Assembly: GCA_900547685.1 (NCBI GenBank)
Contig: URHS01000013.1
Span: 1 to 55,136, forward strand
Origin: an uncultured Blautia sp.
GTDB taxonomy: Bacteria; Bacillota; Clostridia; Lachnospirales; Lachnospiraceae
Reading direction: 5' to 3'
Length of the DNA: 55,136 bases
The position numbers and the translations under genes are program-made. Under the pieces are notes generated by a model that saw nothing but the letters and a program-made list of their open reading frames with translations, searched no databases and was not told the origin of the DNA. Shown piece by piece: positions 41,568 to 49,854 of the stretch (its first letter is position 1; each line of letters begins with the position of its first letter).

Positions 41568-42388
41568 TCTGTCATCGGGTGTGGATATCCAAATCCACCA
41601 TGAATTCTGCATGTGGCAGCTGCTTTTGCAGCTGCAAAAGAAAGCGCTTCTTTCATATTTTTTGTATCCCCATAATTTGTAAGGAAACCAGCAATGAAGC
41701 TGTCTCCGGCTCCCATGGTGTCGATGACTTCTGTTTTTACAATTCCCTGTGTATAGAAATCCGCACCATCGTAAAATATAGAACCTTTTGCCCCTCTTGT
41801 CACACCGCAAATTTTTGCTCCTTTGGATGCGGCAAGTTTTAAGAGATCCTGACATTCTTCTTCGCTTAAATCAGAACCAGAGAAGAATGCATAAGTCACA
41901 TAAGGACAAACTCTTTCCAGATATTTCGTATCACGTTTATCAGAGAAGTCAAAGCTGACATCGCAAACCTGAGAAAGAGCAGCCAGTTCATATTCCATAT
42001 TGGAATAACAGCTTGTGTGGCAGATATCAAAGTTTTTGATGATATCCAAGTCTTCTGATACCAGATGAATACTGAAAAGATGTTGGCAGCTATCTCTCTT
42101 TCCGGCAGCAAATACACGGTCTCCATCCTTTAAAAGAACTTTGGGCTGTGCAGAGTGTGCATAAACTTTTCTGGAACGGGAAACATCAATTCCTTCTTTT
42201 GAGAGACATTTTTGTATCCAGTCGGCATTCTCATCATTTCCGAAAATACCGATATAAGCCGTTTTTTCAGCACCATCTCTTTTACAGTTTACGACTACGT
42301 TAACAGCGTTTCCTCCTGGATAGTATACGTTGTCATCTACATAGCAATCTGTTACATTATCTCCTACAGCAATTAATTTCATGTTCAT
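41564..42388 (-). CDS. frlD: PfkB-family kinase, probable fructoselysine 6-kinase
   Basis: A 274-residue ribokinase-family sugar kinase. The N-terminal substrate region is YYPGGNAVNVVVN, and the C-terminal catalytic signature is DTMGAGDSFIAGFL, with the Asp as base. In the fructosamine pathway it phosphorylates imported fructoselysine or a related Amadori compound at C6 for the FrlB deglycase. The operon (SIS isomerase, ABC uptake, kinase, GntR) supports this. The gene starts 12 bp after the permease stop, with AGGAGG upstream. Substrate is inferred and could be another fructosamine. Confidence 0.82.
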   Translation of the reverse strand: MNMKLIAVGDNVTDCYVDDNVYYPGGNAVNVVVNCKRDGAEKTAYIGIFGNDENADWIQKCLSKEGIDVSRSRKVYAHSAQPKVLLKDGDRVFAAGKRDSCQHLFSIHLVSEDLDIIKNFDICHTSCYSNMEYELAALSQVCDVSFDFSDKRDTKYLERVCPYVTYAFFSGSDLSEEECQDLLKLAASKGAKICGVTRGAKGSIFYDGADFYTQGIVKTEVIDTMGAGDSFIAGFLTNYGDTKNMKEALSFAAAKAAATCRIHGGFGYPHPMTE

Positions 42389-42400
42389 CCTCCTTTTCTA

Positions 42401-43243
42401 TCAGCCTTTAACACTGCCGGCAGTCATTCCTCTGATAAAGCTTTTCTGCATAAAGATAAATAGAATAGCAATAGGGAGACAGGCAATAACCATACCGGCC
42501 ATAACAACTCCCCAGTTCGTCATCAGACCATCGGAAAATACCATAAGTCCAACAGGGATAGTCTGCTTCTCAGAAGAATCTATAAACATAGTGGCAAAAA
42601 TGAATTCATTCCAAGAATAATAAGCAGTCATAATGATTACTGTTGAAATAATAGGTTTTGACAATGGCAGATAAATTTTCTTGTAAATTTGAAAGAAAGT
42701 AGCTCCGTCAATAATAGCAGACTCTTCCAGTTCCTTTGGAATACTGATAAAGAAGGAACGTATGAGCATGACAGAGACAGGAAGTCTAAATGCGATATAG
42801 GGAAGAATTAACGCAAAATAGGTATCTTTCAATCCAAGATTTTTTAAAAGCATATAAAGTGGCAGTAAACAAACCTGTGGGGAGAGAAGAAGTCCACCCA
42901 TAATCAACAGAAAACATAAATTTGCAAAGCGGCTTTTCATCTGGCAGATGCCGAAAGCTGCAAAGGTAGAAATCAATACAACACCAATAATAGTTCCCAC
43001 ACTGACAATCAGGGAGTTGACAAAATAATTAGAAATTCCCTTTTCCCAGGCAAGCTTATAGTTTTCAAATAACCATTCTTTTGGCAGTCCCCAGACATCT
43101 TTAAAAATACCATTGTAATCTTTAAAGGAGGACATGATAATCCAGAACATAGGGTAAATAATCAGAATAGCAAGGATAACCAGAATGATGAACCAGATAT
43201 ATTCTCCAATACCCCATCGTTGAAGTTTTGCTTTTTTCTTCAT
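42401..43243 (-). CDS. frlM: ABC sugar-amine transporter permease (MalG-like)
   Basis: A 280-residue binding-protein-dependent permease with six TM segments. The coupling-loop EAA motif is ELEESAIIDGATFFQIYKKI, followed by LPLSKPIIST. It pairs with the upstream permease gene, 3 bp away, to form the membrane channel. It should act with the lipoprotein FrlO-like receptor. No ATPase gene is in the operon, so a shared MsmX-type ATPase encoded elsewhere probably drives it. Confidence 0.88.
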   Translation of the reverse strand: MKKKAKLQRWGIGEYIWFIILVILAILIIYPMFWIIMSSFKDYNGIFKDVWGLPKEWLFENYKLAWEKGISNYFVNSLIVSVGTIIGVVLISTFAAFGICQMKSRFANLCFLLIMGGLLLSPQVCLLPLYMLLKNLGLKDTYFALILPYIAFRLPVSVMLIRSFFISIPKELEESAIIDGATFFQIYKKIYLPLSKPIISTVIIMTAYYSWNEFIFATMFIDSSEKQTIPVGLMVFSDGLMTNWGVVMAGMVIACLPIAILFIFMQKSFIRGMTAGSVKG

Positions 43244-43246
43244 GTG

Positions 43247-44125
43247 TTATTCCTCCTTTCCGCCAATAGTAAAGAACTGAATGCTGGAAAGCACAGCAGT
43301 TATGACAAAGATTAAGATGGCAATGGTAGATGCATAGCCCATATCGTTTTTAACAACACCTGTTTGATACATATGTAAGGCGAGGGTCATTGTTGAAGTT
43401 CCCGGACCTCCTCCGGTTAAAATATAAGGCTCGTTAAATACAGTAAATGCACCCACAACGGTAATGACCATCGTAACAAAGAGCATTTGCTTTACCTGAG
43501 GAACGGTTATATTGAAAAACTGGCGGATTTTTCCGGCACCATCCATTTCAGCTGCTTCATACAAATCTCTTGGAATTTTCTGTATGGCAACAATGAACAG
43601 CATAGTGACATAGCCGGTACTTTGCCATTGAGAAACAGCGATTACAGCAAACATGGCAATTTTACTTTTTCCAAGCCATATTGTGGTTAAATTATCAAGC
43701 CCTATAAGTTCCAGAAAGCTGTTTAAAAGTCCCATTTGAGGGTTGTAGATAAATTCAAATAACAGACATACAACAGTCATGGAAAGCAAGGTTGGGATAA
43801 AAAAAGTGGTTCTGAAGAAAGGTGAAAATTTCTGAAACAATTTATCTTCCAGAACAGCAGCCAGGACCAGACCAAAGCCTACCTGAATGATAACAGAAAT
43901 TACAGCGTATAATATATTATTTTTCAGACATGTAAGAATAATTTCGTCCGAAAAGAGTTTGCTAAAGTTAGCTAAGCCTACAAATTCTTTCGTTGTGGCA
44001 GACAGAGTAAAGGACTGTGTACTGTAAACCATGTTCACGATTAAAGGATAATATACAAAAATTCCTAAAATCAAAATGCACGGAAGAATATAAAGAAAGG
44101 CCTGTTTGTTTTTCTTTCCTGCCAT
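43247..44125 (-). CDS. frlN: ABC sugar-amine transporter permease (MalF-like)
   Basis: A 292-residue permease with six TM segments and the EAA motif DLYEAAEMDGAGKIRQFFNI then TVPQVKQM. It is the second subunit of the carbohydrate-type ABC importer, paired with the next gene at 42401-43243. It follows the receptor gene after a 90-bp gap that holds a 9-bp hairpin. AGGAGG lies upstream of the ATG. Confidence 0.88.
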   Translation of the reverse strand: MAGKKNKQAFLYILPCILILGIFVYYPLIVNMVYSTQSFTLSATTKEFVGLANFSKLFSDEIILTCLKNNILYAVISVIIQVGFGLVLAAVLEDKLFQKFSPFFRTTFFIPTLLSMTVVCLLFEFIYNPQMGLLNSFLELIGLDNLTTIWLGKSKIAMFAVIAVSQWQSTGYVTMLFIVAIQKIPRDLYEAAEMDGAGKIRQFFNITVPQVKQMLFVTMVITVVGAFTVFNEPYILTGGGPGTSTMTLALHMYQTGVVKNDMGYASTIAILIFVITAVLSSIQFFTIGGKEE

Positions 44126-44161
44126 AACAATCCTCCTTGTTCAATATAGTTGTAAAAGGAA

Positions 44162-44185
44162 CAGACGGTCCTAGAAGACCGTCTG
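44162..44185 (-). promoter_or_regulatory. intercistronic hairpin after the receptor gene
   Basis: CAGACGGTC (44162-44170) and GACCGTCTG (44177-44185) form a perfect 9-bp stem around 6 nt, with no T-run. Hairpins here usually protect the receptor message and lower permease expression. Confidence 0.6.
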
Positions 44186-44215
44186 CAAAAATTCCTATAT
44201 ATGGGACGACCTGGG

Positions 44216-45529
44216 TTAATTGGATTTTCCTTTTAGTTCAGCAGCAGCAGCCTGTACATCCTTCATAACTTCTTCAGGGGTCATATCATTAGTAGCAATT
44301 GCGGAAGCGCCTTGTCCGAATACGGTATAAATACTGGCATTACATGCATTATCAAACCATGGTGCCATCTGGCTGGCTGCATTAATAGTGTCTAATGCTT
44401 CAAGCTGTTCAGGAAGAGCATTTTCTTCTGTAAGAGCACCATTTACACTGGTTAAATCTCCGCCTACAGTGGAGAGCTGTACAGCTCCGCCTTCTGGACT
44501 TACCAGCCATTTCAGAAACTCAATACATTCTTCAGGATGTTCGGCTTTATTAGAAACCATAAATCCTTCCGGAGCACCTGTCAGAGCATTTGGATCGCCC
44601 TTTCCTTCTTCGAATGCAGGAAAATTAAAGAAACCATAATCAAAATTAATAGTATCTTTCATCAAAGAAATTTCAGCAAACTGGAGATACATAATTGGTG
44701 ACTCTTCAGCAGCAAAATAAGTGTTACGTGCAGCTTCGTGATCAATAGCAGTACAGGTTTCACCCATGTATTCTGTGAGTTGTTTCCATTTATTTAATAC
44801 TTCGATGTATGTAGGATCTGTAAATTCACCTGTAGCAGGATCATAGTCTTTTGCCAGAACCTCAGGGTCAACCATACGCTGGTTCATGGTTCCTAAATAA
44901 TGAAGAATGGCCCAATTATCTTTTAATCCTTCTACGATTGGAGTTTCATATCCGGCATCTTTGAGTTTGTCAAGGACATCAATAAATTCATTCCAGGTTT
45001 TTGGGATTTCAATATTATTTTCTTCGAAAATCCGTTTGTTATAGAAGAAAGCTTTTCCATCCTGAGACCAGGGAACAGCCATGATTTTTCCGCCAAAGGT
45101 AAAAGGTCCTTTACTAACATCAGAAATTGTGTCAGCCCATGCAGTATCTTCTTCAAATACAGAGGTTAAATCCATAACATTTCCGGAATCAATCATTTCC
45201 TGGGCGAAGCTTCCTGACCAGGATGAAAAGATATCAGGTACCTCATCTGTAGAAACAATCATACGAATTTTTTCTTTATACTGGTCATTTAAGATACAAT
45301 CCATGTTAATTTTTACATTTGGATTTTCTTCTTCATATTTTGCAATTAATTCTTTAAACATAGAGTTTTTCGGATCATTAGGCCAGCGATGGAAAAAATT
45401 GATTTCAATGGTATCTTCATCTTTCGTAGCTTCCTTAGACGCTTTGTCTGAACTTCCGCCACCACATGCTGCCATAGAAAGCATAGAGAGTGTAGTGAGT
45501 GACAGGGCAATTATTTTCTTGAATTTCAT
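44216..45529 (-). CDS. frlO: ABC transporter substrate-binding lipoprotein
   Basis: A 437-residue extracellular receptor of the carbohydrate-uptake family. It has a type II signal peptide with lipobox SMAAC (lipidated Cys22), a Gly/Ser linker, then a two-lobed SBP fold containing WPNDPKNSMFKELIAKYEEE, VPWSQDGKAFFYNKRIFEEN and GAPEGFMVSNKAEHPEECIE. It captures the fructosamine (or oligosaccharide-like) ligand for the two permeases. It is located 25 bp after the SIS gene. Confidence 0.9.
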   Translation of the reverse strand: MKFKKIIALSLTTLSMLSMAACGGGSSDKASKEATKDEDTIEINFFHRWPNDPKNSMFKELIAKYEEENPNVKINMDCILNDQYKEKIRMIVSTDEVPDIFSSWSGSFAQEMIDSGNVMDLTSVFEEDTAWADTISDVSKGPFTFGGKIMAVPWSQDGKAFFYNKRIFEENNIEIPKTWNEFIDVLDKLKDAGYETPIVEGLKDNWAILHYLGTMNQRMVDPEVLAKDYDPATGEFTDPTYIEVLNKWKQLTEYMGETCTAIDHEAARNTYFAAEESPIMYLQFAEISLMKDTINFDYGFFNFPAFEEGKGDPNALTGAPEGFMVSNKAEHPEECIEFLKWLVSPEGGAVQLSTVGGDLTSVNGALTEENALPEQLEALDTINAASQMAPWFDNACNASIYTVFGQGASAIATNDMTPEEVMKDVQAAAAELKGKSN

Positions 45530-45554
45530 TTTCTACCCCTCCTTTTCAAATTAA

Positions 45555-46529
45555 TTAGTATTCCATTCTCCACATGTACCTGCGTACGCCTAAATCATGT
45601 CCTCGTTCATAAGCAATAGCATCAGCCATGGAACGTAACACAGCCCCTGCAAGGAGTGGAGCATAGTATTCACGAACAGATGGATCAATTCCACACCAGT
45701 CAAAGTCTTCAACATCAATTAAAGCGATGCGGTCAGAATATTTTTTACAGAAGTTGTAAGCTCTTTCATCCAGATAACGAGTAGAACCAGTTCCTTTAAC
45801 AATAATGAATGGTACATCAAAATCTGTGATTTCGAAAGGTCCGTGGAAATATTCGCCGGAATGGATACAGCTTGCATTAATCCACTGCATTTCCATCATA
45901 AGACAGATTGCATAGGAATAGCATTCACCGTAGCAGGCGCCACTTCCCATAGTGTAGAGAAGTTTTTCTCTTTTATAGCTTTTTCCCCATTCTGTTGCAA
46001 AGTCAGCATACTGAGCTTTTACTTTTTCTGTTGCTTCCTGTAAGTGATCTAAAGCTTCCAGCCCTTTTACATATTTTTCATCAGGTTTTACTGTGTTTAA
46101 AATTTTAAAAATCAGAGAATAAAGGACTGCTTTATTTAAATCTGATGTATCGGCTTCTTTGCCCCAGTCGTAGAAAATAGGATACTCAGCAGCTTTCCAT
46201 AATGGAGAATCCACCAAATGGGAAAGAGCGATAGTAACAGCTCCTTTTTCTCTTGCTACTTCAGTTGCTTTTACTGTTTCAGGTGTGTTGCCGGAATGTG
46301 AACAGGTAATAACAACAGAATTTTCATTTAAAGCCTTTGGCTCCATATGTACGAATTCATTAGAAGTGTAGATACTGGCTGGAATTTCAATTTCACGATC
46401 AAACATAAACTGAGCTGGCATCATAAAAGCCTGGGAACCACCGCATGCTACAAAGTAAAAATGGTTTACAGTTTTGTTTGCTACGGCCTGAACTGCTGCA
46501 TCGATTTGGGCGATAATTTCTTTTTTCAT
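45555..46529 (-). CDS. frlB: SIS-domain sugar isomerase, FrlB-like fructosamine-6-phosphate deglycase
   Basis: A 324-residue double-SIS protein. The first SIS has FVACGGSQAF and ITCSHSGNTPETVKAT; the second has YTMGSGACYGECYSYAICL, IHSGEYFHGPFE and IIVKGTG. The C terminus GVRRYMWRMEY resembles FrlB. It would split fructoselysine 6-phosphate into glucose 6-phosphate and lysine. First gene of the operon, with a strong promoter and palindromic operator 40-95 bp upstream. It lacks the glutaminase domain of GlmS. Confidence 0.85.
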   Translation of the reverse strand: MKKEIIAQIDAAVQAVANKTVNHFYFVACGGSQAFMMPAQFMFDREIEIPASIYTSNEFVHMEPKALNENSVVITCSHSGNTPETVKATEVAREKGAVTIALSHLVDSPLWKAAEYPIFYDWGKEADTSDLNKAVLYSLIFKILNTVKPDEKYVKGLEALDHLQEATEKVKAQYADFATEWGKSYKREKLLYTMGSGACYGECYSYAICLMMEMQWINASCIHSGEYFHGPFEITDFDVPFIIVKGTGSTRYLDERAYNFCKKYSDRIALIDVEDFDWCGIDPSVREYYAPLLAGAVLRSMADAIAYERGHDLGVRRYMWRMEY

Positions 46530-46570
46530 GATTTTAAATCCTCCTGTTTAATTAAAATTATCAATATCGT

Positions 46571-46625
46571 TATATAACGTTATATATTGTAATCTATATA
46601 TACAATAATACTTTAGAAATGTCAA
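46571..46625 (-). promoter_or_regulatory. frl-type operon promoter and GntR operator
   Basis: On the minus strand: TTGACA (46625-46620), 17-nt spacer, TATATA (46602-46597). Just after the expected start site lies the perfect 16-bp palindrome TATATAACGTTATATA (46571-46586). A second inverted repeat, TATTGTA/TACAATA (46585-46591 and 46601-46607), spans the start site and -10. Confidence 0.85.
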
Positions 46626-46657
46626 TAGAAAAATTAAAAAATGTCAGAAATGTAGAT

Positions 46658-46686
46658 TTGACAGGGAAAAAATGTGCTACTATACT
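46658..46686 (+). promoter_or_regulatory. promoter of the decarboxylase gene
   Basis: TTGACA (46658-46663), 17-nt spacer, TATACT (46681-46686). It is divergent from the frl promoter, with the two -35 boxes 32 bp apart. Confidence 0.85.
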
Positions 46687-46731
46687 TTGTTTATGTATTG
46701 CAAAAATCAGAACGGATATGGAGATCAATAT

Positions 46732-48183
46732 ATGAATTACCTTGATATGGTGTTAGACCAATATAGTCGTACGGATTTTTATCCTTTTCATATGCCGGGA
46801 CATAAGCGCCAGGTGCATACAGAATATTTAAGTAATCCTTACGCAGTAGATATTACGGAAATAACATACTTTGATAATTTGCATCATGCTGAAGGAATTA
46901 TAAAAGAAAATCAAGATATGGCGGCAGAGCTATATCATGCAGATAAAACGTGGTTTTTAATTAATGGCAGCACTGCCGGGATTTTAGCCGCAGTATCTGC
47001 CTGCACTTCCAGGGGAGGTAAACTTCTTATGGCGCGAAACTGCCATAAAGCAGTATATCATGCTGCTTATCTGCGAGGCTTGGAAACGTCATATATCTAT
47101 CCTTCTTATGAGCCGGCTTGTGGATTAAACGGCAGGATTTCTCCAGATGATGTGGAGAAGGTATTGCAGGAGAATGCCGGTATAGAAGCAGTTATCATTA
47201 CTTCTCCCAGTTATGATGGAGTAGTGTCAGATATAGAACAGATTGCGAAAATGGTTCACTCTTATGGAATTCCGTTGATTGTGGATGAGGCACATGGTGC
47301 TCACTTTGCTTTTGGTGAGTATTTTCCCACATCTGCTTTAGAACTGGGGGCAGATATCGTTATTCATAGTTTACATAAAACATTGCCGGCCATGACGCAG
47401 ACAGCGCTTCTTCATAAAAAAGGGAATAGGGTATCTGGTGAAAGGCTGGAAGAATTCCTTGGTATATATGAAACCAGCAGCCCTTCTTATATTTTGATGG
47501 GAGGGATTTCTTATTGTCTGCGTTTTTTGAAAGAACAGGGAAAACAAAAATTTGAAATGTTTCAGAAAAATTTGAAGTGGGCAAGGGAAAAAATGAAAAC
47601 GATGAAGGTCCTTCATCTTGTGGGGGAAGAACTGATTGAGCAAAATGATATTTTTGATTTGGATTATTCTAAAATGATTATTTCTACCGTAAATGGTGAT
47701 ATAAATGGTCCTCAGCTTCATGAAATTTTGAGAAAAAAATACCATCTTGAAATGGAAATGGAGGCAGAACAATATGTGCTGGCATTGACTAGTGTGATGG
47801 ATAGCAGGGAAGGTTTTGACAGACTGGTAAAAGCATTGCTGGAAATAGATGAGAGCTTGCAAAATAAAAAAGAAAAAATGGAAAATTATATTTTTATTAA
47901 CAGTGGTTGTACCGCAAGAAAACAACAGAAATGTACGATTTGGGAAGCAGTAGAGGGAGTCTGGGAAGCTGTTCCCTTAGAGGAAAGTCAGGGAAGAGTA
48001 TCTGCAGAGTATGCATATTTGTACCCGCCCGGAATTCCACTTCTGGTACCGGGAGAAGAAATTTCCGAAGATTTTCTGATACAGGAGGAACGTTTGAAAA
48101 ATCAAGGAATATACTTTCAGGGACTGAAGGATTATAGTCAGAAAAAAATACGCGTTTTAAAAAATTCTCAGGAATGGAGATAG
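46732..48183 (+). CDS. Orn/Lys/Arg decarboxylase family protein (YaaO/SpeA-like)
   Basis: A 483-residue fold-type I PLP enzyme. FHMPGHKR near the N terminus, INGSTAGILAA, VDEAHGAHF and the PLP-Lys motif HSLHKTLPAMTQ are diagnostic, with a C-terminal domain after about 375. It decarboxylates a basic amino acid, giving a polyamine precursor. I start at 46732 (GGAG 8 nt upstream); the earlier ATG at 46672 lies inside the promoter. In Bacillus the homologue yaaO heads the same cluster with holB, yaaT and rsmI, which this window reproduces. Confidence 0.9.
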   Translation: MNYLDMVLDQYSRTDFYPFHMPGHKRQVHTEYLSNPYAVDITEITYFDNLHHAEGIIKENQDMAAELYHADKTWFLINGSTAGILAAVSACTSRGGKLLMARNCHKAVYHAAYLRGLETSYIYPSYEPACGLNGRISPDDVEKVLQENAGIEAVIITSPSYDGVVSDIEQIAKMVHSYGIPLIVDEAHGAHFAFGEYFPTSALELGADIVIHSLHKTLPAMTQTALLHKKGNRVSGERLEEFLGIYETSSPSYILMGGISYCLRFLKEQGKQKFEMFQKNLKWAREKMKTMKVLHLVGEELIEQNDIFDLDYSKMIISTVNGDINGPQLHEILRKKYHLEMEMEAEQYVLALTSVMDSREGFDRLVKALLEIDESLQNKKEKMENYIFINSGCTARKQQKCTIWEAVEGVWEAVPLEESQGRVSAEYAYLYPPGIPLLVPGEEISEDFLIQEERLKNQGIYFQGLKDYSQKKIRVLKNSQEWR

Positions 48184-48188
48184 AAAAA

Positions 48189-48776
48189 ATGGGAAAGATT
48201 TTTTATATTATGGGAAAAAGTTCATCAGGAAAGGATACGATTTACAATCGCCTGCGCATAGATGAAGGACTGAAACTTTCAAATTTAATTTTATATACGA
48301 CCAGACCTATGCGAGAAGGAGAAATACAGGGGAGAGAGTATCACTTTGTTACAGATGAACGATTTTGCCAGTTAGAGAAAGAAGGCAAAGTAATAGAAGC
48401 AAGGACCTATCAGACTGTGTATGGACCATGGACATATTTTACTGCAGATGACGGACAGATGAAAGATACAGAGAAAAGCTATTTGGGAATTGGGACACTG
48501 GAGTCCTATGTTCAACTGAAAAACTATTATGGGGAGAGTAGAATTTGCCCTGTTTATATAGAAGTAGAAGATGGTGAGCGCTTAAAAAGAGCAATTGCCA
48601 GAGAAGAACAGCAGCAGACTCCTAAATATGAAGAGATGTGTCGAAGATTTCTGGCAGACGCAAGAGATTTTTCTGAAGAAAAATTACAGGAGGCAGGTAT
48701 TACAAAAAGATTTTATAATACAGAATTAGAAAGTTGTATAAAAGAAATTAAAAACTATATACAAAAGTTGCAGTAG
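48189..48776 (+). CDS. guanylate kinase-like P-loop protein
   Basis: A 195-residue nucleotide-kinase-like protein. The P-loop is MGKSSSGKDT, and the GMP-binding region is YTTRPMREGEIQGREYHFVT, as in guanylate kinases; the lid carries REEQQQTPKYEEMCRRF. It starts 5 bp after the decarboxylase stop, with GGAG upstream, so it is in the same unit. In Bacillus this slot holds tmk (thymidylate kinase). The P-loop departs from the usual GPSGxGKx form, so it may be a paralogue rather than the essential Gmk. Confidence 0.82.
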   Translation: MGKIFYIMGKSSSGKDTIYNRLRIDEGLKLSNLILYTTRPMREGEIQGREYHFVTDERFCQLEKEGKVIEARTYQTVYGPWTYFTADDGQMKDTEKSYLGIGTLESYVQLKNYYGESRICPVYIEVEDGERLKRAIAREEQQQTPKYEEMCRRFLADARDFSEEKLQEAGITKRFYNTELESCIKEIKNYIQKLQ

Positions 48777-48797
48777 GGAAAAAATATGTGATATAAT
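48768..48797 (+). promoter_or_regulatory. promoter of the holB cluster
   Basis: TTGCAG (48768-48773), 18-nt spacer, TATAAT (48792-48797) preceded by TG-A (extended -10). A small AGCCAA-TGAA-TTGGCT hairpin lies in the leader. Confidence 0.65.
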
Positions 48798-48862
48798 GTT
48801 TAAATAAATTGCAAATTAAGCCAATGAATTGGCTATATATGCAGGAATTGAGGTGAATTGCA

Positions 48863-49852
48863 ATGCAAGAAGTAGAAAAAGTATTAGGACATGAAGAAGT
48901 GGTAAAACATTTAAAGAACGCAGCAGCAATGGGTAAGGTTTCCCATTCCTATATTTTTGCAGGGGAAAAGGGAAGCGGGAAAAAGCTTCTGGCAAAGTTG
49001 TTTGCTATGACATTGCAGTGTGAAGCGCATGGAGATGAGCCATGTCTGCAGTGTAGTTCCTGTAAAAAGGCAATGAACCGGAATCATCCGGATATTATTT
49101 ATGTTAGACATGAGAAACCGAATTCTATAGGTATTGAGGATATCAGGGAACAGTTGATTTCTGATGTTTCTATTAAACCATACACAGGACCATATAAGAT
49201 ATACATTGTAGATGAAGCAGAGAAGATGACGGTACAGGCTCAAAATGCTCTGTTAAAAACTATAGAAGAGCCTCCGGCTTACGCAGTTATTCTTTTATTG
49301 GTAAATAATGGAAGTACTCTGCTTCCAACCATTGCATCCAGATGTGTAACTTTGAATTTTAAACCGGTAAGAGATGAAGTGATTAAAAAATATTTGATGG
49401 AGGAGCTTCATGTGCCGGATTATCAAGCAGAAGTCAGTGTCGCTTTTGCACAGGGAAATGTAGGAAAGGCAAAGCAGATTGCTACTGCTGAGGATTTTAC
49501 GGAGATGATGGATGAGGCCTTTCGTATTCTGAAACGAGGTCAGGATATGGAGGTTTATGAAATGGTAGATGCCATTAAGCTTCTCTCTGAGCAAAAACAT
49601 ACGATATATGAATATTTAGATTTGTATTTGGTATGGTTCAGAGATGTATTAATGTTTAAGGCAACCAGACAGATTGACGGATTGGTATTTCGTCAAGAAT
49701 ATAATGATATTAAAAATCGTGCAGACAAAAGTTCTTATGAAGGACTGGAAAAGATTATTCAGGCTATTGAAACAGCGAAAGCCCGTCTGCAGGCAAATGT
49801 AAATTTTGATTTAACCATGGAACTTTTGTTCCTTACAATCAGGGAGAACTAG
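48863..49852 (+). CDS. holB: DNA polymerase III delta-prime subunit
   Basis: A 329-residue clamp-loader AAA+ subunit. P-loop remnant AGEKGSGKKLL (Lys where Thr/Ser is usual, fitting a non-hydrolysing delta-prime), zinc finger CLQCSSC, IYIVDEAEKM, NALLKTIEEPP and the SRC motif in IASRCVTLNF. It works with tau/gamma and delta to load the sliding clamp. The neighbour order holB-ricT-trmN6-rsmI is the conserved Firmicutes cluster. Two bp separate it from ricT. The start has GAGG 7-8 nt upstream. Confidence 0.93.
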   Translation: MQEVEKVLGHEEVVKHLKNAAAMGKVSHSYIFAGEKGSGKKLLAKLFAMTLQCEAHGDEPCLQCSSCKKAMNRNHPDIIYVRHEKPNSIGIEDIREQLISDVSIKPYTGPYKIYIVDEAEKMTVQAQNALLKTIEEPPAYAVILLLVNNGSTLLPTIASRCVTLNFKPVRDEVIKKYLMEELHVPDYQAEVSVAFAQGNVGKAKQIATAEDFTEMMDEAFRILKRGQDMEVYEMVDAIKLLSEQKHTIYEYLDLYLVWFRDVLMFKATRQIDGLVFRQEYNDIKNRADKSSYEGLEKIIQAIETAKARLQANVNFDLTMELLFLTIREN

Positions 49853-49854
49853 TT

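Noticed and set aside
45555..46529. GlmS or glucosamine-phosphate deaminase
   Set aside because: No glutaminase domain. The double SIS form and its C terminus, with the kinase and ABC genes, fit FrlB better.
47371..47925. 184-codon minus-strand ORF opposite the decarboxylase
   Set aside because: Phe/His-rich shadow of the real gene, with no recognisable domain.
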